A DNA stretch of 14,001 nucleotides from an uncultured Oscillospiraceae bacterium (GCA_934511545.1 CAKSWM010000013.1:1-14001); one strand, 5' to 3'. Positions 1 to 7,262 are shown, counted from the stretch's first letter. Numbers and translations are program-made. Notes: generated by a model from the sequence alone, not told the origin.

Positions 1-86
1 GCCCCCGCGAGAGATTCTTTCGCCGCGCAGAGCGCGCGGCAAGACCGGGCGGAGACAGTTGGATACACTTCCCCGTCAGTCTGTGG
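1..86. other. Non-coding or unresolved edge downstream of the mgsA-like gene
   Basis: No gene can be supported here. The stop of the methylglyoxal synthase-like gene overlaps an ATG on the minus strand (ATGA), but that reading frame stops after four codons. Two other minus-strand frames stay open to the window edge without a convincing ribosome binding site. A 7-bp perfect stem (22-28 with 34-40, loop 29-33) is visible. It has no T-run on either side, so it is not a convincing intrinsic terminator. A gene or the true transcript end may lie just left of the window. Confidence 0.4.
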
Positions 87-488
87 TCATTTCTTCGGGT
101 TTACTATGTCGCGCCAGTCAAGATCTCCGCGGCGCAGCCCCTGGATCAGGACTTCGGCCGTTGCAACGCTGGAGGCGAAGGGCACGTTGTACTGGTCGCA
201 CAGTCTTGCTATCTCGTTGACGGAATCAAAGCTTTCTCTTCCCGAGGGATCACAGAAGAACAGAACAAGATCGATCTCATTATAAGCAATCCTCGCGCCG
301 ATTTGCTGTGCTCCGCCCTGTGCCGCAGCAAGATAGCGGGTAATATGCAGCCCCGTAGATTCGGAGACAAGCTTACCAGTAGTATTTGTTGCAATAATGT
401 TGTGTCCCGATAGGATACCGCAGTAAGCAATACAAAACTGTACCATGAGTTCCTTTTTTCCGTCGTGTGCCATGAGAGCAATATTCAT
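87..488 (-). CDS. mgsA: Methylglyoxal synthase-like protein with degenerate active site
   Basis: This 133-residue protein matches methylglyoxal synthase over its full length. Active family members convert dihydroxyacetone phosphate to methylglyoxal and phosphate in the cytoplasm. Retained features are the N-terminal MNIALMAHD (H8, D9), K12, the phosphate-loop threonines in ATNTTG (T34, T36, T37), QQIGARIA, D80-P81 and the C-terminal ATAEVLI and GDLDWRD blocks. Against the E. coli enzyme the catalytic Asp71 (GGDQQ) is Ala60 (GGAQQ), the SGP loop is AAA (54-56), and the PHxPD stretch with His98 and Asp101 is replaced by a one-residue-shorter segment with Phe87 and no His. Family membership is near certain but activity is doubtful, so the symbol marks homology only. 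AAGGA (497-501) lies 8 nt before the ATG. The gene follows the PBP2 gene after 131 bp and has its own promoter. Its usual site near mre/min/rodA clusters in Clostridia fits this position. Confidence 0.9.
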   Translation of the reverse strand: MNIALMAHDGKKELMVQFCIAYCGILSGHNIIATNTTGKLVSESTGLHITRYLAAAQGGAQQIGARIAYNEIDLVLFFCDPSGRESFDSVNEIARLCDQYNVPFASSVATAEVLIQGLRRGDLDWRDIVNPKK

Positions 489-537
489 TGGACAGTTCCT
501 TTCCCTATGAAATTCGTTCTACGATATTTGCTGTACC

Positions 538-566
538 ATTATACACAGTATTTTTCTGTAATTCAA
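538..566 (-). promoter_or_regulatory. Sigma-A-type promoter of the mgsA-like gene
   Basis: Read on the minus strand there is a consensus -10 TATAAT (538-543) and a -35 TTGAAT (561-566) separated by exactly 17 bp. This places transcription start about 45 nt before the ATG at 488. The stretch is AT-rich against GC-rich flanks. It shows that the mgsA-like gene can be transcribed independently of the upstream shape operon. Confidence 0.75.
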
Positions 567-590
567 CAAGAATTATGTTTATAATTCGTG
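567..590. promoter_or_regulatory. 24-bp near-palindrome abutting the -35, candidate operator
   Basis: Two 10-bp arms (567-576 and 581-590) are inverted repeats with a single mismatch around a 4-bp centre. The inner 7 bp, GAATTAT/ATAATTC, are perfect. The element ends exactly where the -35 hexamer of the mgsA-like promoter begins, a typical position for a dimeric regulator. I cannot match it to a named operator such as Rex or CcpA. It could also be a weak hairpin at the end of the PBP2 transcript, but it has no GC-rich stem and no T-run. Confidence 0.4.
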
Positions 591-619
591 GAGATTCGGC
601 ACATTTTATGAAATCGTCA

Positions 620-2734
620 TCATCGCAGCAGCGTCTGCTCGGTGTCAACGGAGTTGCTTCCCTCGTTGAAGCTGAAATAATAGTCAAGCATCTGCTTTGC
701 TATCACCGCCGTCGAAGACCCGCTGCCCGCTTTTTCAACGACAACACATATCGCAATCTCGGGGTTGTCCGCAGGCGCATAGCACATGAAAACGCCGTTG
801 TTTGCGACATTCTCGCCTCGCTGGGATGTGCCGGTCTTTGCGGCAACGTCGCAATAGGTATAATTCCCAAATGTTGAATATGCCGTACCGATCGGAGAGT
901 TTGCAACGAGGTACATTCCCTCATGTATCGCGTCCCAGTATTCCTGCTTCGTATCGACCGTGCTGAGTATCTCCGGTTCGCGCTCATAGATTTTTTCGGA
1001 ATAGTCGTAGCTGCGCACGCCCTTGAGCATGCTTGCGGCGTGGCGGGTGCCTCCGTTTGCGAGAGTCGCGGCATAGTTTGCGATCTGTATCGGGGTGAAC
1101 TGGCTGATGGATTGGCCGATCGAGGCCGCAAGCGTGTCTCCGGTGAACCACTGGGCATAGGGGTCACCCTCCTTATAAAGACTGGCCTTATATTCTGCGG
1201 AAGCCATCGCGCCCTTTTCCTCATACAGTTCTATACCTGTGTATTCTCCCAGACCGAGAAGCTTGGCATACTTTCCGAGCGCGCCAATGCTGCCGTGGGA
1301 TTCCAGAACATCCGCGACGTTATAAAAATACACGTTGCAGGAATTCTCTATTGCATGAACAACGTTCATATCGCCGTGAGCTCCGGAGCCGTAGATCCAG
1401 CAGCGCGGCGCATAGCCCTGATCCTTATATTTGTCGAACACCGCCTGGCAGTTATACGTTGTGTTGACATCGACGATGCCCATATCCAGCGCGCACAGCG
1501 CCGTCAGCGGCTTGAAGGTCGAACCCGGCTCGTACAGACCGGCGAGCGCGCGGTTATACATCGGCGCGTTGGGGTCCTCCGCCAGCTCGGTGTAATTGTC
1601 AAGAAACGTCTCAAGGTCAAAGGTCGGATAGCTCGCGATAGCCAACGGCTCTCCCGTCTCGACGTCGATCGCAACGACCGCGCCGCCGGTTATGAGCTCC
1701 GTCTTGGGTTCGCCGTAAAGCGATTCCTCGTCGATCTCCTTCTGAAGCTCGATGTTCTTTTCGGTTATGAAGCTTGCAAGGGCCTGCTCCGCCGTTTCCT
1801 GGAGCCCTATGTCTATCGTCAGATAGACGTGGTTCCCCGGCTGCGGCTCCTTTGTATAGACGGTGCCCGTGACCGTTCCGGAGGCGGTCGAGGTTATCTT
1901 TGCCTCACCGTCGGTGCCGTGCAGATACTGCTCAAAGGCATATTCCGCGCCGGACTGTCCGACCATCGCATTGAGCGAATACCCCAGTTCCGAATACTTT
2001 TCATACTGCGAGCTGTCCATATAGCCGACGTAGCCGAGAATATGCGCGGCATAGGTCGTGTTATAGTCTCGCGTATAGCTGACCTCGACGCTGAAGCCAG
2101 GCAGGTTTCCCTCCATCAGCCGCGTTATCAGGTCGATGGAGACGTCCTCGGCAAAGACATAGTCCGAAGTCTTTACAACATAATGCATGTTGAGTGCATA
2201 CCGGATGCCCGCGATTATCCGCATCTGGCGCGAATCATAGTTCGGGTCGATCTCGTATCTCTCGCGGAAATATGCCATAAGATCGACCGCGGAAATGTCC
2301 GTATCGAGCTTTTTGTCCTCGAGATATTCTTTCAGGCGCGTGCTGTCGATATCCGACATATTGCTGTCGTATTCAAACGGTGCCTCCATGGTTATCGGCA
2401 GCTCGTCGTTATAGCTGTCGCCGCAGGCGGTCACAGTTTCGCAGAGCTCAAGGATTATGGCGTTGGGATCGTCCTGCTCAAACAACTCAGATGTGTTTAT
2501 CGTCAGGTTGTTGCAGGTACGGTTGGACACGAGCACACGACCGTAGCGGTCGAGAATATCGCCTCTCGCCGCCGTTACCGTCTGTGTCGTTACTATGCTG
2601 TTCTGCGACTGTTCATAGTACTTTGCGCCCTCCACGACCTGAAGCTTGTACAGTGCCGCAGTGTAGGTAACCGTAAGCGCTATGAGCAGGAGAATGAGGA
2701 AAACTATCCTTCCCCGTTTTACTATTCTGTCCAT
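620..2734 (-). CDS. mrdA: Class B penicillin-binding protein, PBP2-type peptidoglycan transpeptidase
   Basis: This 704-residue membrane-anchored D,D-transpeptidase cross-links peptidoglycan during elongation. A short basic N-terminus is followed by one hydrophobic membrane segment (about 10-29), then the PBP dimerisation region with the typical ARGDILDRYGRVL (56-68). The C-terminal transpeptidase domain starts near 300. All three catalytic motifs are present: SxxK as STFK (405-408, nucleophile S405), SxN as SCN (465-467) and KTG (633-635). AAGGA lies 7 nt before the ATG. The gene starts 34 bp after mreD, which argues for the elongasome transpeptidase (MrdA/PBP2) rather than the divisome FtsI or sporulation SpoVD. 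Sequence alone does not fully separate these, so the symbol rests on context. The extracellular stretch between about 80 and 200 is Asp/Glu-rich. Confidence 0.92.
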   Translation of the reverse strand: MDRIVKRGRIVFLILLLIALTVTYTAALYKLQVVEGAKYYEQSQNSIVTTQTVTAARGDILDRYGRVLVSNRTCNNLTINTSELFEQDDPNAIILELCETVTACGDSYNDELPITMEAPFEYDSNMSDIDSTRLKEYLEDKKLDTDISAVDLMAYFRERYEIDPNYDSRQMRIIAGIRYALNMHYVVKTSDYVFAEDVSIDLITRLMEGNLPGFSVEVSYTRDYNTTYAAHILGYVGYMDSSQYEKYSELGYSLNAMVGQSGAEYAFEQYLHGTDGEAKITSTASGTVTGTVYTKEPQPGNHVYLTIDIGLQETAEQALASFITEKNIELQKEIDEESLYGEPKTELITGGAVVAIDVETGEPLAIASYPTFDLETFLDNYTELAEDPNAPMYNRALAGLYEPGSTFKPLTALCALDMGIVDVNTTYNCQAVFDKYKDQGYAPRCWIYGSGAHGDMNVVHAIENSCNVYFYNVADVLESHGSIGALGKYAKLLGLGEYTGIELYEEKGAMASAEYKASLYKEGDPYAQWFTGDTLAASIGQSISQFTPIQIANYAATLANGGTRHAASMLKGVRSYDYSEKIYEREPEILSTVDTKQEYWDAIHEGMYLVANSPIGTAYSTFGNYTYCDVAAKTGTSQRGENVANNGVFMCYAPADNPEIAICVVVEKAGSGSSTAVIAKQMLDYYFSFNEGSNSVDTEQTLLR

Positions 2735-2768
2735 AAAGGAGTCCTTTCAGAAATCGCCGTACACCGGC

Positions 2769-3281
2769 CTATCCCAGCTTGCGGCGCGAGAGCGCCCTGC
2801 ACGGAAAATACAGCGGCACAGTAAACGGAAGAGACCACAGCGTCTGCAAAACCGCCGTCCTCATAAGTGCGGGCAGTCCGGCCCCCGCAAACACAAGAAG
2901 ACGGAACATCTGGCAGAAGGCAGTTATGAGAAGCGCGGTCACGCAGACAAAGAAAAACGAAAAGAACCGCCTGTTCACATAGTACTCCGCGACAAGGCCG
3001 GACAAAAAGCCGAGCACCGGAAACAGTACCGTGAACAGAACGACATTCTCCGTATAGGCGATATCCCCCAGTATTCCTAGGAAGAGGCCGAACGCTCCGC
3101 CCCAGACGCCGCCCTCGAACATGCCGACGGAAACGACGGCTACCGGCAGAAACATTGCGCGCACTCCCAGCGGCGCTATCCGGGAAAACAGCGTTGTCTG
3201 GAAAAACATTATAACGAGTATAAACAGCGCATAAATCACCGCGCGTCTGAGCTTGTCAAAATTTATAAGGTCATAGATCAT
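2769..3281 (-). CDS. mreD: Rod shape-determining membrane protein MreD
   Basis: This is a 170-residue, very hydrophobic protein with about five to six predicted membrane segments (roughly 13-30, 38-54, 58-75, 79-97, 106-124 and 140-160). The central GGAFGLFLGILGDIAYT block (61-77) resembles the conserved G-rich helix of MreD (GlxxGlxxD). MreD is an integral membrane partner of MreC and PBP2 in the elongasome. The ATG at 3281 lies 15 bp after the mreC stop and is preceded only by a weak GGTGA ribosome binding site, suggesting translation is partly coupled to mreC. Length and position between mreC and the PBP2 gene support the call more than sequence identity does, as MreD diverges quickly. Confidence 0.87.
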   Translation of the reverse strand: MIYDLINFDKLRRAVIYALFILVIMFFQTTLFSRIAPLGVRAMFLPVAVVSVGMFEGGVWGGAFGLFLGILGDIAYTENVVLFTVLFPVLGFLSGLVAEYYVNRRFFSFFFVCVTALLITAFCQMFRLLVFAGAGLPALMRTAVLQTLWSLPFTVPLYFPCRALSRRKLG

Positions 3282-3296
3282 AGCGTTTCACCGTGT

Positions 3297-4139
3297 TCAT
3301 TCGGTAATGCTGAAGGATTTGACGACAAACACCTGCGAAAGATTGTTAAGGTCGCAGGAAGGTTCGATCACTGCGTAGGGCGTCTGTCCGCCGGCCTCGG
3401 TATTGACGCTGTAGATCGTGCCGACGACCAGTCCCTGCGGGAATATCCCGCCCTTGCCGGATGTGAGGACAACGTCTCCGTCCAGAGGCAGCGTGCCCTC
3501 CGTCAGATAAGTCAGTTTGACCTTTCCCTCCTTCATCAGCGCATAATCGCCGATGACCATCGCGGCGTTTCCGGCCTCTCCAACGAGTACTCCGACGCTC
3601 ATATCGATGTCGATGACGGTCCTGACGTTCGCCCAGTTCGTGCCGAGCTCGATTATCTGTCCGACCAGCGCGCCGTATTCCGTAACGACGCAGTCGCCCA
3701 CCTCGAGCCCCGCGTCCGAGCCCTTGCTGATCGTGAACACGGAGGCCCAGTTGGACGCGGACCACGACACTATCTTGACGGATTCAAACTCGAAGTCCGA
3801 ATTTTTCTTTGCAAAGTTCAGCAGCTCACGCAGATTTTCGTTCTCCTCGATCGCCTCCTGCCCCAGGCGCGCCTGTTCCTGCGCCTCGGCAAGCTGTGCG
3901 CGGAGGGAAGCGTTATCCTCGACGAGCTGGTCATATTTATAGATATAGCCGTATATACTCTCCAGCCATTCGGCCATTGACGTTGCGGCCTTGCGCACGG
4001 AGGCCCCAACGCCCTCGGCGATGTTGCTGAAGAATCCGGCCTTACCTCCGCCGAGATGCGAGCCGATGACGACGATCAGCGCCACCAGCACGACCGCTAT
4101 TGCGAGCCTGACGCCCTTTTTCCTGAGAAAATCTATCAC
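3297..4139 (-). CDS. mreC: Rod shape-determining protein MreC
   Basis: This is a 280-residue bitopic protein that scaffolds the elongasome and activates PBP2. A short basic cytoplasmic tail (RKKGVR) is followed by a membrane helix (about 11-29), then a coiled coil (about 66-110) rich in heptad-like Leu/Glu/Ala. The extracellular beta-domain (about 118-280) carries typical segments such as VVTEYGALVGQI, VLTSGKGGIFPQGLVVG and the final LSQVFVV. I chose the GTG at 4139 because it overlaps the maf stop (GTGA) and gives a normal MreC N-terminus. The frame stays open further upstream to 4379, but that part lies inside maf and encodes Arg/Gly-rich sequence unlike MreC. No strong ribosome binding site precedes it, so coupled translation from maf is likely. 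mreB does not precede it here. Confidence 0.93.
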   Translation of the reverse strand: MIDFLRKKGVRLAIAVVLVALIVVIGSHLGGGKAGFFSNIAEGVGASVRKAATSMAEWLESIYGYIYKYDQLVEDNASLRAQLAEAQEQARLGQEAIEENENLRELLNFAKKNSDFEFESVKIVSWSASNWASVFTISKGSDAGLEVGDCVVTEYGALVGQIIELGTNWANVRTVIDIDMSVGVLVGEAGNAAMVIGDYALMKEGKVKLTYLTEGTLPLDGDVVLTSGKGGIFPQGLVVGTIYSVNTEAGGQTPYAVIEPSCDLNNLSQVFVVKSFSITE

Positions 4140-4708
4140 AGCAGTTCCACGCCCAGCCTTCCAAGCATTTTTCCAAGCCTGCACAGAGGCAGACCCATTA
4201 CGTTGAAGAAATCGCCGCTGATGCTCTCGACGAACAGGCTTCCAATACCCTGTGCGCCGTAAGCGCCGGCCTTGTCCATCGGTTCGCCGGTCCCGATATA
4301 CGCACGGATCTCCCTGTCCGTCATCGGGCGGAAGCAGACTGCGGTCCTTTCCGCCTCCGAAAACACCTCGCCGCCGCAAACGACGGTGACGCCCGTGTAA
4401 ACATTATGGCTCCGCCCTGAAAGGCGGCTGAGCATCGAAAACGCGCCGGACTCGTCCTTCGGCTTTCCGAGTATCTCTCCGTCCAGCTCAACAACGGTGT
4501 CCGCGCCGATCACGACAGTCTCCGCCGGAACTCCGGCGGCGACCTCGAGCGCTTTCGCCCTTGACAGCGCCATCACCGTTTCGTCAGCAGCGGCCCCTTC
4601 CGGAGCGCGCTCCTCCCCCTTTGCAGGGATTATCTTCAGGTTTTTGACGCCCAGCATCTCAAGAAGTTCGCGCCTTCTCGGAGATGCGGATGCTAAAATT
4701 ATATCCAT
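4136..4708 (-). CDS. maf: Maf/YhdE-family nucleoside triphosphate pyrophosphatase
   Basis: This 190-residue cytoplasmic protein belongs to the Maf family, which hydrolyses non-canonical or pyrimidine nucleoside triphosphates to monophosphates and is associated with septum control. Visible motifs are the N-terminal SASPRRR (7-13), E33-E34 region, IGADTVV with D70, GKP with K82, HNVYTGV, and EPMDKAGAYGAQG with Q153. The DKAGAYGxQG form is that of the dTTP/UTP-specific branch, so this substrate class is inferred. AAGGAAG lies 5 nt before the ATG. The gene starts 18 bp after the U32 gene and overlaps the mreC GTG start by 4 nt. In many Clostridia maf precedes radC-mreB-mreC; here it abuts mreC directly. 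Confidence 0.94.
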   Translation of the reverse strand: MDIILASASPRRRELLEMLGVKNLKIIPAKGEERAPEGAAADETVMALSRAKALEVAAGVPAETVVIGADTVVELDGEILGKPKDESGAFSMLSRLSGRSHNVYTGVTVVCGGEVFSEAERTAVCFRPMTDREIRAYIGTGEPMDKAGAYGAQGIGSLFVESISGDFFNVMGLPLCRLGKMLGRLGVELL

Positions 4709-4726
4709 AACAACTTCCTTAAATAA

Positions 4727-6814
4727 TTATTCAACGCCCTTATACATGCGCCCGCGCGTCAGGCCGTTCGGCTTGTAGTCCGAAACTCCGAGATAGCTCC
4801 GTGCGACTTCGACGCACTCGCGCGAGGATTCCGTTGTGAACATAAGGCGGGTGCCCCAGAGTCCCAGCTTTTCATAGTCCGCGCGGCGGTCGGCCAGAAA
4901 GAGCTTGTGCGCGCTGAACACCGTGTTGCGGCAGCCGAACTCCCGCACGACGGGATAGACGTTTCCGCGCCCGTCAGACAGGTGTCCCGCGCTCTGGCAG
5001 GCGCATTTTCCCGCGCTGTTTTTGATAAGGCAGTGTTCCGTCGTCATGACGGGCAGCCGCCCGTAAACGATGAGTTCCATATCCAGCGGCGCCGTCATTG
5101 CGCGGAGCTGGCCCGTATGCAGCTCGAACGACGCCGTGAAGGAAAGCATTCCAGCGCGCCTGAGCATATCCGCCGTGAAGGAATTGAATACGTTCAGGCC
5201 GTAGTCCCCGCGGACCTGCATCCCCGCTCGCCTCGCCAGCGGAACATGACCCAGAGAGCTTACGAGCACCTGTGAAACTCCGAGCCCGCGCAGCTTTTGC
5301 AGCAGGTCCGTCACCGCGTCCTCCTCATCCCCGCCGATGACGGGCGGAAGCACGGCGCAGGGGGTGACGCCATACTGGATAAAAAGCTCCAGCTTGTCGA
5401 AATTTGCCGCCATTTCCTCCAGCGGCATATAAATATAGTCCGGCTTCATCGTCGCCAGCTCGGGACTGAGCTGGCCGGCGGAGAGCAGGTGAAATATCAG
5501 CTTAGAACGCCCCGTACTGCGGCGCGCGCCGGGCACGGATGGGAAACTCCCGGTCCTTGGCTCCGGAACTCTGCGCCGCTCGTCCGACAGCTCGGACAGC
5601 AGCCGCTGCTTAACGCCGCCAAGCTCATCCTCCGTCAGACTGACAAAGGGCGCTATGCGCGCCGCTACGGACGAGCAGATATACGGGGTGCCGCCCGTTT
5701 TGTACATTGCCGCCTCAACGGCCTCCGCTGTAAGCGGGCACTCCTCGCTCCGGGCGGGCACGGGGCCGAGCACCGCGGCCTTGTTCCCGTCGGCGTCGCA
5801 CGCGACAAATTTGGACGGCTTTTCCTCCTCGATAAGCGCGAAAAACTCGACCGGGACCCGGCGCAGCTCTCCCGAGGAATATCCATTGCGCACCTCCGCC
5901 AGCCCGCGTGACACGTCTCTGCTGGTCGAGGGCACATGATAACCGAACATGTCCTCTTTCCTGCCCGTGTAATATCCGTCGGTGAAGCCCTGCGACGAAA
6001 AGGCGGAGGTAAACAGTTCGGCATCCTGATCCGACGGTTTTTTCCCGTCGTGTATCGCGGAGCGGAACATTTTGACCGCCATCGCGGTATATTCCGCACG
6101 CCTGTCGCGGCCCTCGACGACCGCGCCGGTCACTCCGGCCGTCTCGAGTTCCGAAAGTCTGTCCATCAGGCTCCAGTCCTTCATGCTCAGCGGATGGTCG
6201 TCCTTACGTCCGCCGAGAGAGAAGTCCCGGCGGCAGCTCTTGTCACACAGTCCTCGGTTTGCGCTCCGTCCGCTTCCCATCGCGCTGAGATAGCACAGGC
6301 CCGGCTCGCAGACGCACAGTTCGCTCTGCACGAACACGGACGCCTGTACGTCCGCCCCGGCGCAGATCTGTTTTATACGGTCAAGCGAAAGCTCGCGCGG
6401 AAGCATGATGCGCTCGAGCCCGAGCTCATGCGCGGCACGCGCGCCGGAAAGGTCGTGTATGCCCATCGAAACATCGCCGAAAAGCGGCATGTCCGGCAGA
6501 ACGGCGCGCAGCACGCGGATAAGCCCGACGTCGCGCAGGACAATTGCGTTTACGCCGAGACGCGCATACTCTTTCGCGGCCTCTGCCGCCTGGGGCAGTT
6601 CCGCGTCGGACACGAGCACGTTCATCGCCGCATATACCCTGCAGCCGCGCACACGGCAGTAGCGCACGGCATTTTCAAATTCTTCGCTGCTGAAGCCGCC
6701 GTCGCCGCGGTGGCCGGAAAATTTGCCATATCCGAAAAAAACTGCGTCCGCGCCGCTCTGTACGGCGGCGACGACCGATTCTGCGGATCCGGCAGGGGAA
6801 ATAAGTTCCAACAT
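4727..6814 (-). CDS. U32-family peptidase-like protein with DUF3656
   Basis: This 695-residue protein has an N-terminal U32 domain (about 1-240), a DUF3656-like middle (about 300-400, with KTGGTPY) and a second barrel-like half (about 435-690, with YKPNG and RGRMYKGV at the end). The U32 signature region is clear: ELCVCEPGLCYLS, GRSANRGLC and DKSCRRDF supply C167, C174, C190 and C194. Relatives include RlhA, which hydroxylates C2501 of 23S rRNA, and the iron-sulfur U32 proteins TrhP and UbiU/V. An RNA-modification role is therefore more likely than proteolysis, but this is inference. In related sequences a KDLC-type motif can supply another Cys; here it is KDWS (S215). GGAG lies 9 nt before the ATG. 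The gene sits 20 bp after zapA and 18 bp before maf. Confidence 0.88.
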   Translation of the reverse strand: MLELISPAGSAESVVAAVQSGADAVFFGYGKFSGHRGDGGFSSEEFENAVRYCRVRGCRVYAAMNVLVSDAELPQAAEAAKEYARLGVNAIVLRDVGLIRVLRAVLPDMPLFGDVSMGIHDLSGARAAHELGLERIMLPRELSLDRIKQICAGADVQASVFVQSELCVCEPGLCYLSAMGSGRSANRGLCDKSCRRDFSLGGRKDDHPLSMKDWSLMDRLSELETAGVTGAVVEGRDRRAEYTAMAVKMFRSAIHDGKKPSDQDAELFTSAFSSQGFTDGYYTGRKEDMFGYHVPSTSRDVSRGLAEVRNGYSSGELRRVPVEFFALIEEEKPSKFVACDADGNKAAVLGPVPARSEECPLTAEAVEAAMYKTGGTPYICSSVAARIAPFVSLTEDELGGVKQRLLSELSDERRRVPEPRTGSFPSVPGARRSTGRSKLIFHLLSAGQLSPELATMKPDYIYMPLEEMAANFDKLELFIQYGVTPCAVLPPVIGGDEEDAVTDLLQKLRGLGVSQVLVSSLGHVPLARRAGMQVRGDYGLNVFNSFTADMLRRAGMLSFTASFELHTGQLRAMTAPLDMELIVYGRLPVMTTEHCLIKNSAGKCACQSAGHLSDGRGNVYPVVREFGCRNTVFSAHKLFLADRRADYEKLGLWGTRLMFTTESSRECVEVARSYLGVSDYKPNGLTRGRMYKGVE

Positions 6815-6834
6815 CAGAAAAAACTCCGGAGAAA

Positions 6835-7077
6835 TCAGCTTTTATTGGAAAGCTTTTCGTATTTTGTGTTGAGCTTGTTCAGCTCGTCCGCCAGCATAAA
6901 CGCGGCCAGCGTGGCGCAGTCGAGCGGAGACGCGCCGGACTCGCGCTTTATCTGGAAAATCCTGGCCGATACATAATCCGCGAGCTGATGGACGTAATCG
7001 CTGTTTTCGTCCGTTGAGAGGTGATATTCGCGCCCCGCGATCTCGACATCGATCGTGGAGACTGTCTTTTTGGCCAT
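6835..7077 (-). CDS. zapA: Cell division protein ZapA
   Basis: This is an 80-residue small cytoplasmic protein that binds FtsZ and bundles its protofilaments at the division site. The N-terminal KKTVSTIDVEIAGREYHLST is the beta-hairpin typical of ZapA. It is followed by helices containing the YVHQLADYVSARI block and a coiled-coil C-terminus (ADELNKLNTKYEKLSNK). I chose the ATG at 7077 because AAAGGG stands 9 nt before it. An upstream in-frame ATG at 7095 would add KGMEAM and lacks such a site. The gene is the first of the minus-strand cluster and is transcribed from the divergent control region on its right. Confidence 0.9.
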   Translation of the reverse strand: MAKKTVSTIDVEIAGREYHLSTDENSDYVHQLADYVSARIFQIKRESGASPLDCATLAAFMLADELNKLNTKYEKLSNKS

Positions 7078-7149
7078 AGCTTCCATCCCTTTCAAATGCG
7101 GCAGGGCATATATTTGTTTTGTCCCTCTGCCGACAACATATCAGATTAT

Positions 7150-7179
7150 ATTATATCATAAACAACCGTCTTGCTACAA
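7150..7179 (-). promoter_or_regulatory. Extended -10 promoter of zapA and the shape operon
   Basis: On the minus strand a TATAAT (7150-7155) is preceded by TGA, making an extended -10 (7150-7158). TTGTAG (7174-7179) lies 18 bp upstream as the -35. A second overlapping TATAAT (7145-7150) is also present. The -35 overlaps that of the opposite promoter. This probably drives zapA and the downstream division and cell-shape genes. Confidence 0.65.
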
Positions 7180-7199
7180 GTCAATTTTGATGATATAAT
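7171..7199 (+). promoter_or_regulatory. Extended -10 promoter of the DnaD/helicase-loader operon
   Basis: On the plus strand TTGCTA (7171-7176) and TATAAT (7194-7199) are separated by 17 bp, with TGA directly before the -10. Transcription would start near 7206, giving a leader of about 65 nt before the TTG start at 7272. The -35 shares bases 7174-7176 with the zapA promoter, so RNA polymerase should occupy the two promoters competitively. Confidence 0.65.
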
Positions 7200-7218
7200 T
7201 CTTAATGTATACCAAAAA

Positions 7219-7262
7219 AGCGGTCCCGGGCCGGCACAGCCCGCGCCGCTCATGTAAAGCGG
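7219..7262 (+). promoter_or_regulatory. 5' leader with two mutually exclusive stems near the ribosome binding site
   Basis: AGCGG at 7219-7223 and an identical AGCGG at 7258-7262 can each pair with the single CCGCT at 7246-7250. The first pairing encloses a second stem (7227-7231 with 7239-7243) and leaves the GCGGGG ribosome binding site free. The second makes a 5-bp, 7-nt-loop hairpin that covers it. Base pairing is seen directly; a regulatory role is inference, and no known riboswitch consensus is recognised. Confidence 0.3.

Noticed and set aside
22..40. GC-rich 7-bp hairpin near the left edge as a terminator for the mgsA-like gene
   Set aside because: No T-run follows on either strand, so termination is not supported.
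1..90. Possible new minus-strand gene starting at the ATGA overlap with the mgsA-like stop
   Set aside because: The frame stops after four codons; other open frames lack a ribosome binding site and are too short to judge.
923..2824. Long plus-strand open frame of 633 codons opposite the PBP2 gene
   Set aside because: It is antisense to a transpeptidase with all catalytic motifs, its translation is Arg/Val/Ile-rich without domains, and it lacks a ribosome binding site. GC-rich codon bias opens the opposite frame.
4140..4379. N-terminal extension of mreC inside maf
   Set aside because: It encodes Arg/Gly-rich sequence unlike MreC, while the GTG at 4139 gives a normal tail and membrane helix.
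5936..6976. Plus-strand open frame of 346 codons opposite the U32 and zapA genes
   Set aside because: It runs antisense through two well-supported genes and shows no recognisable domain.
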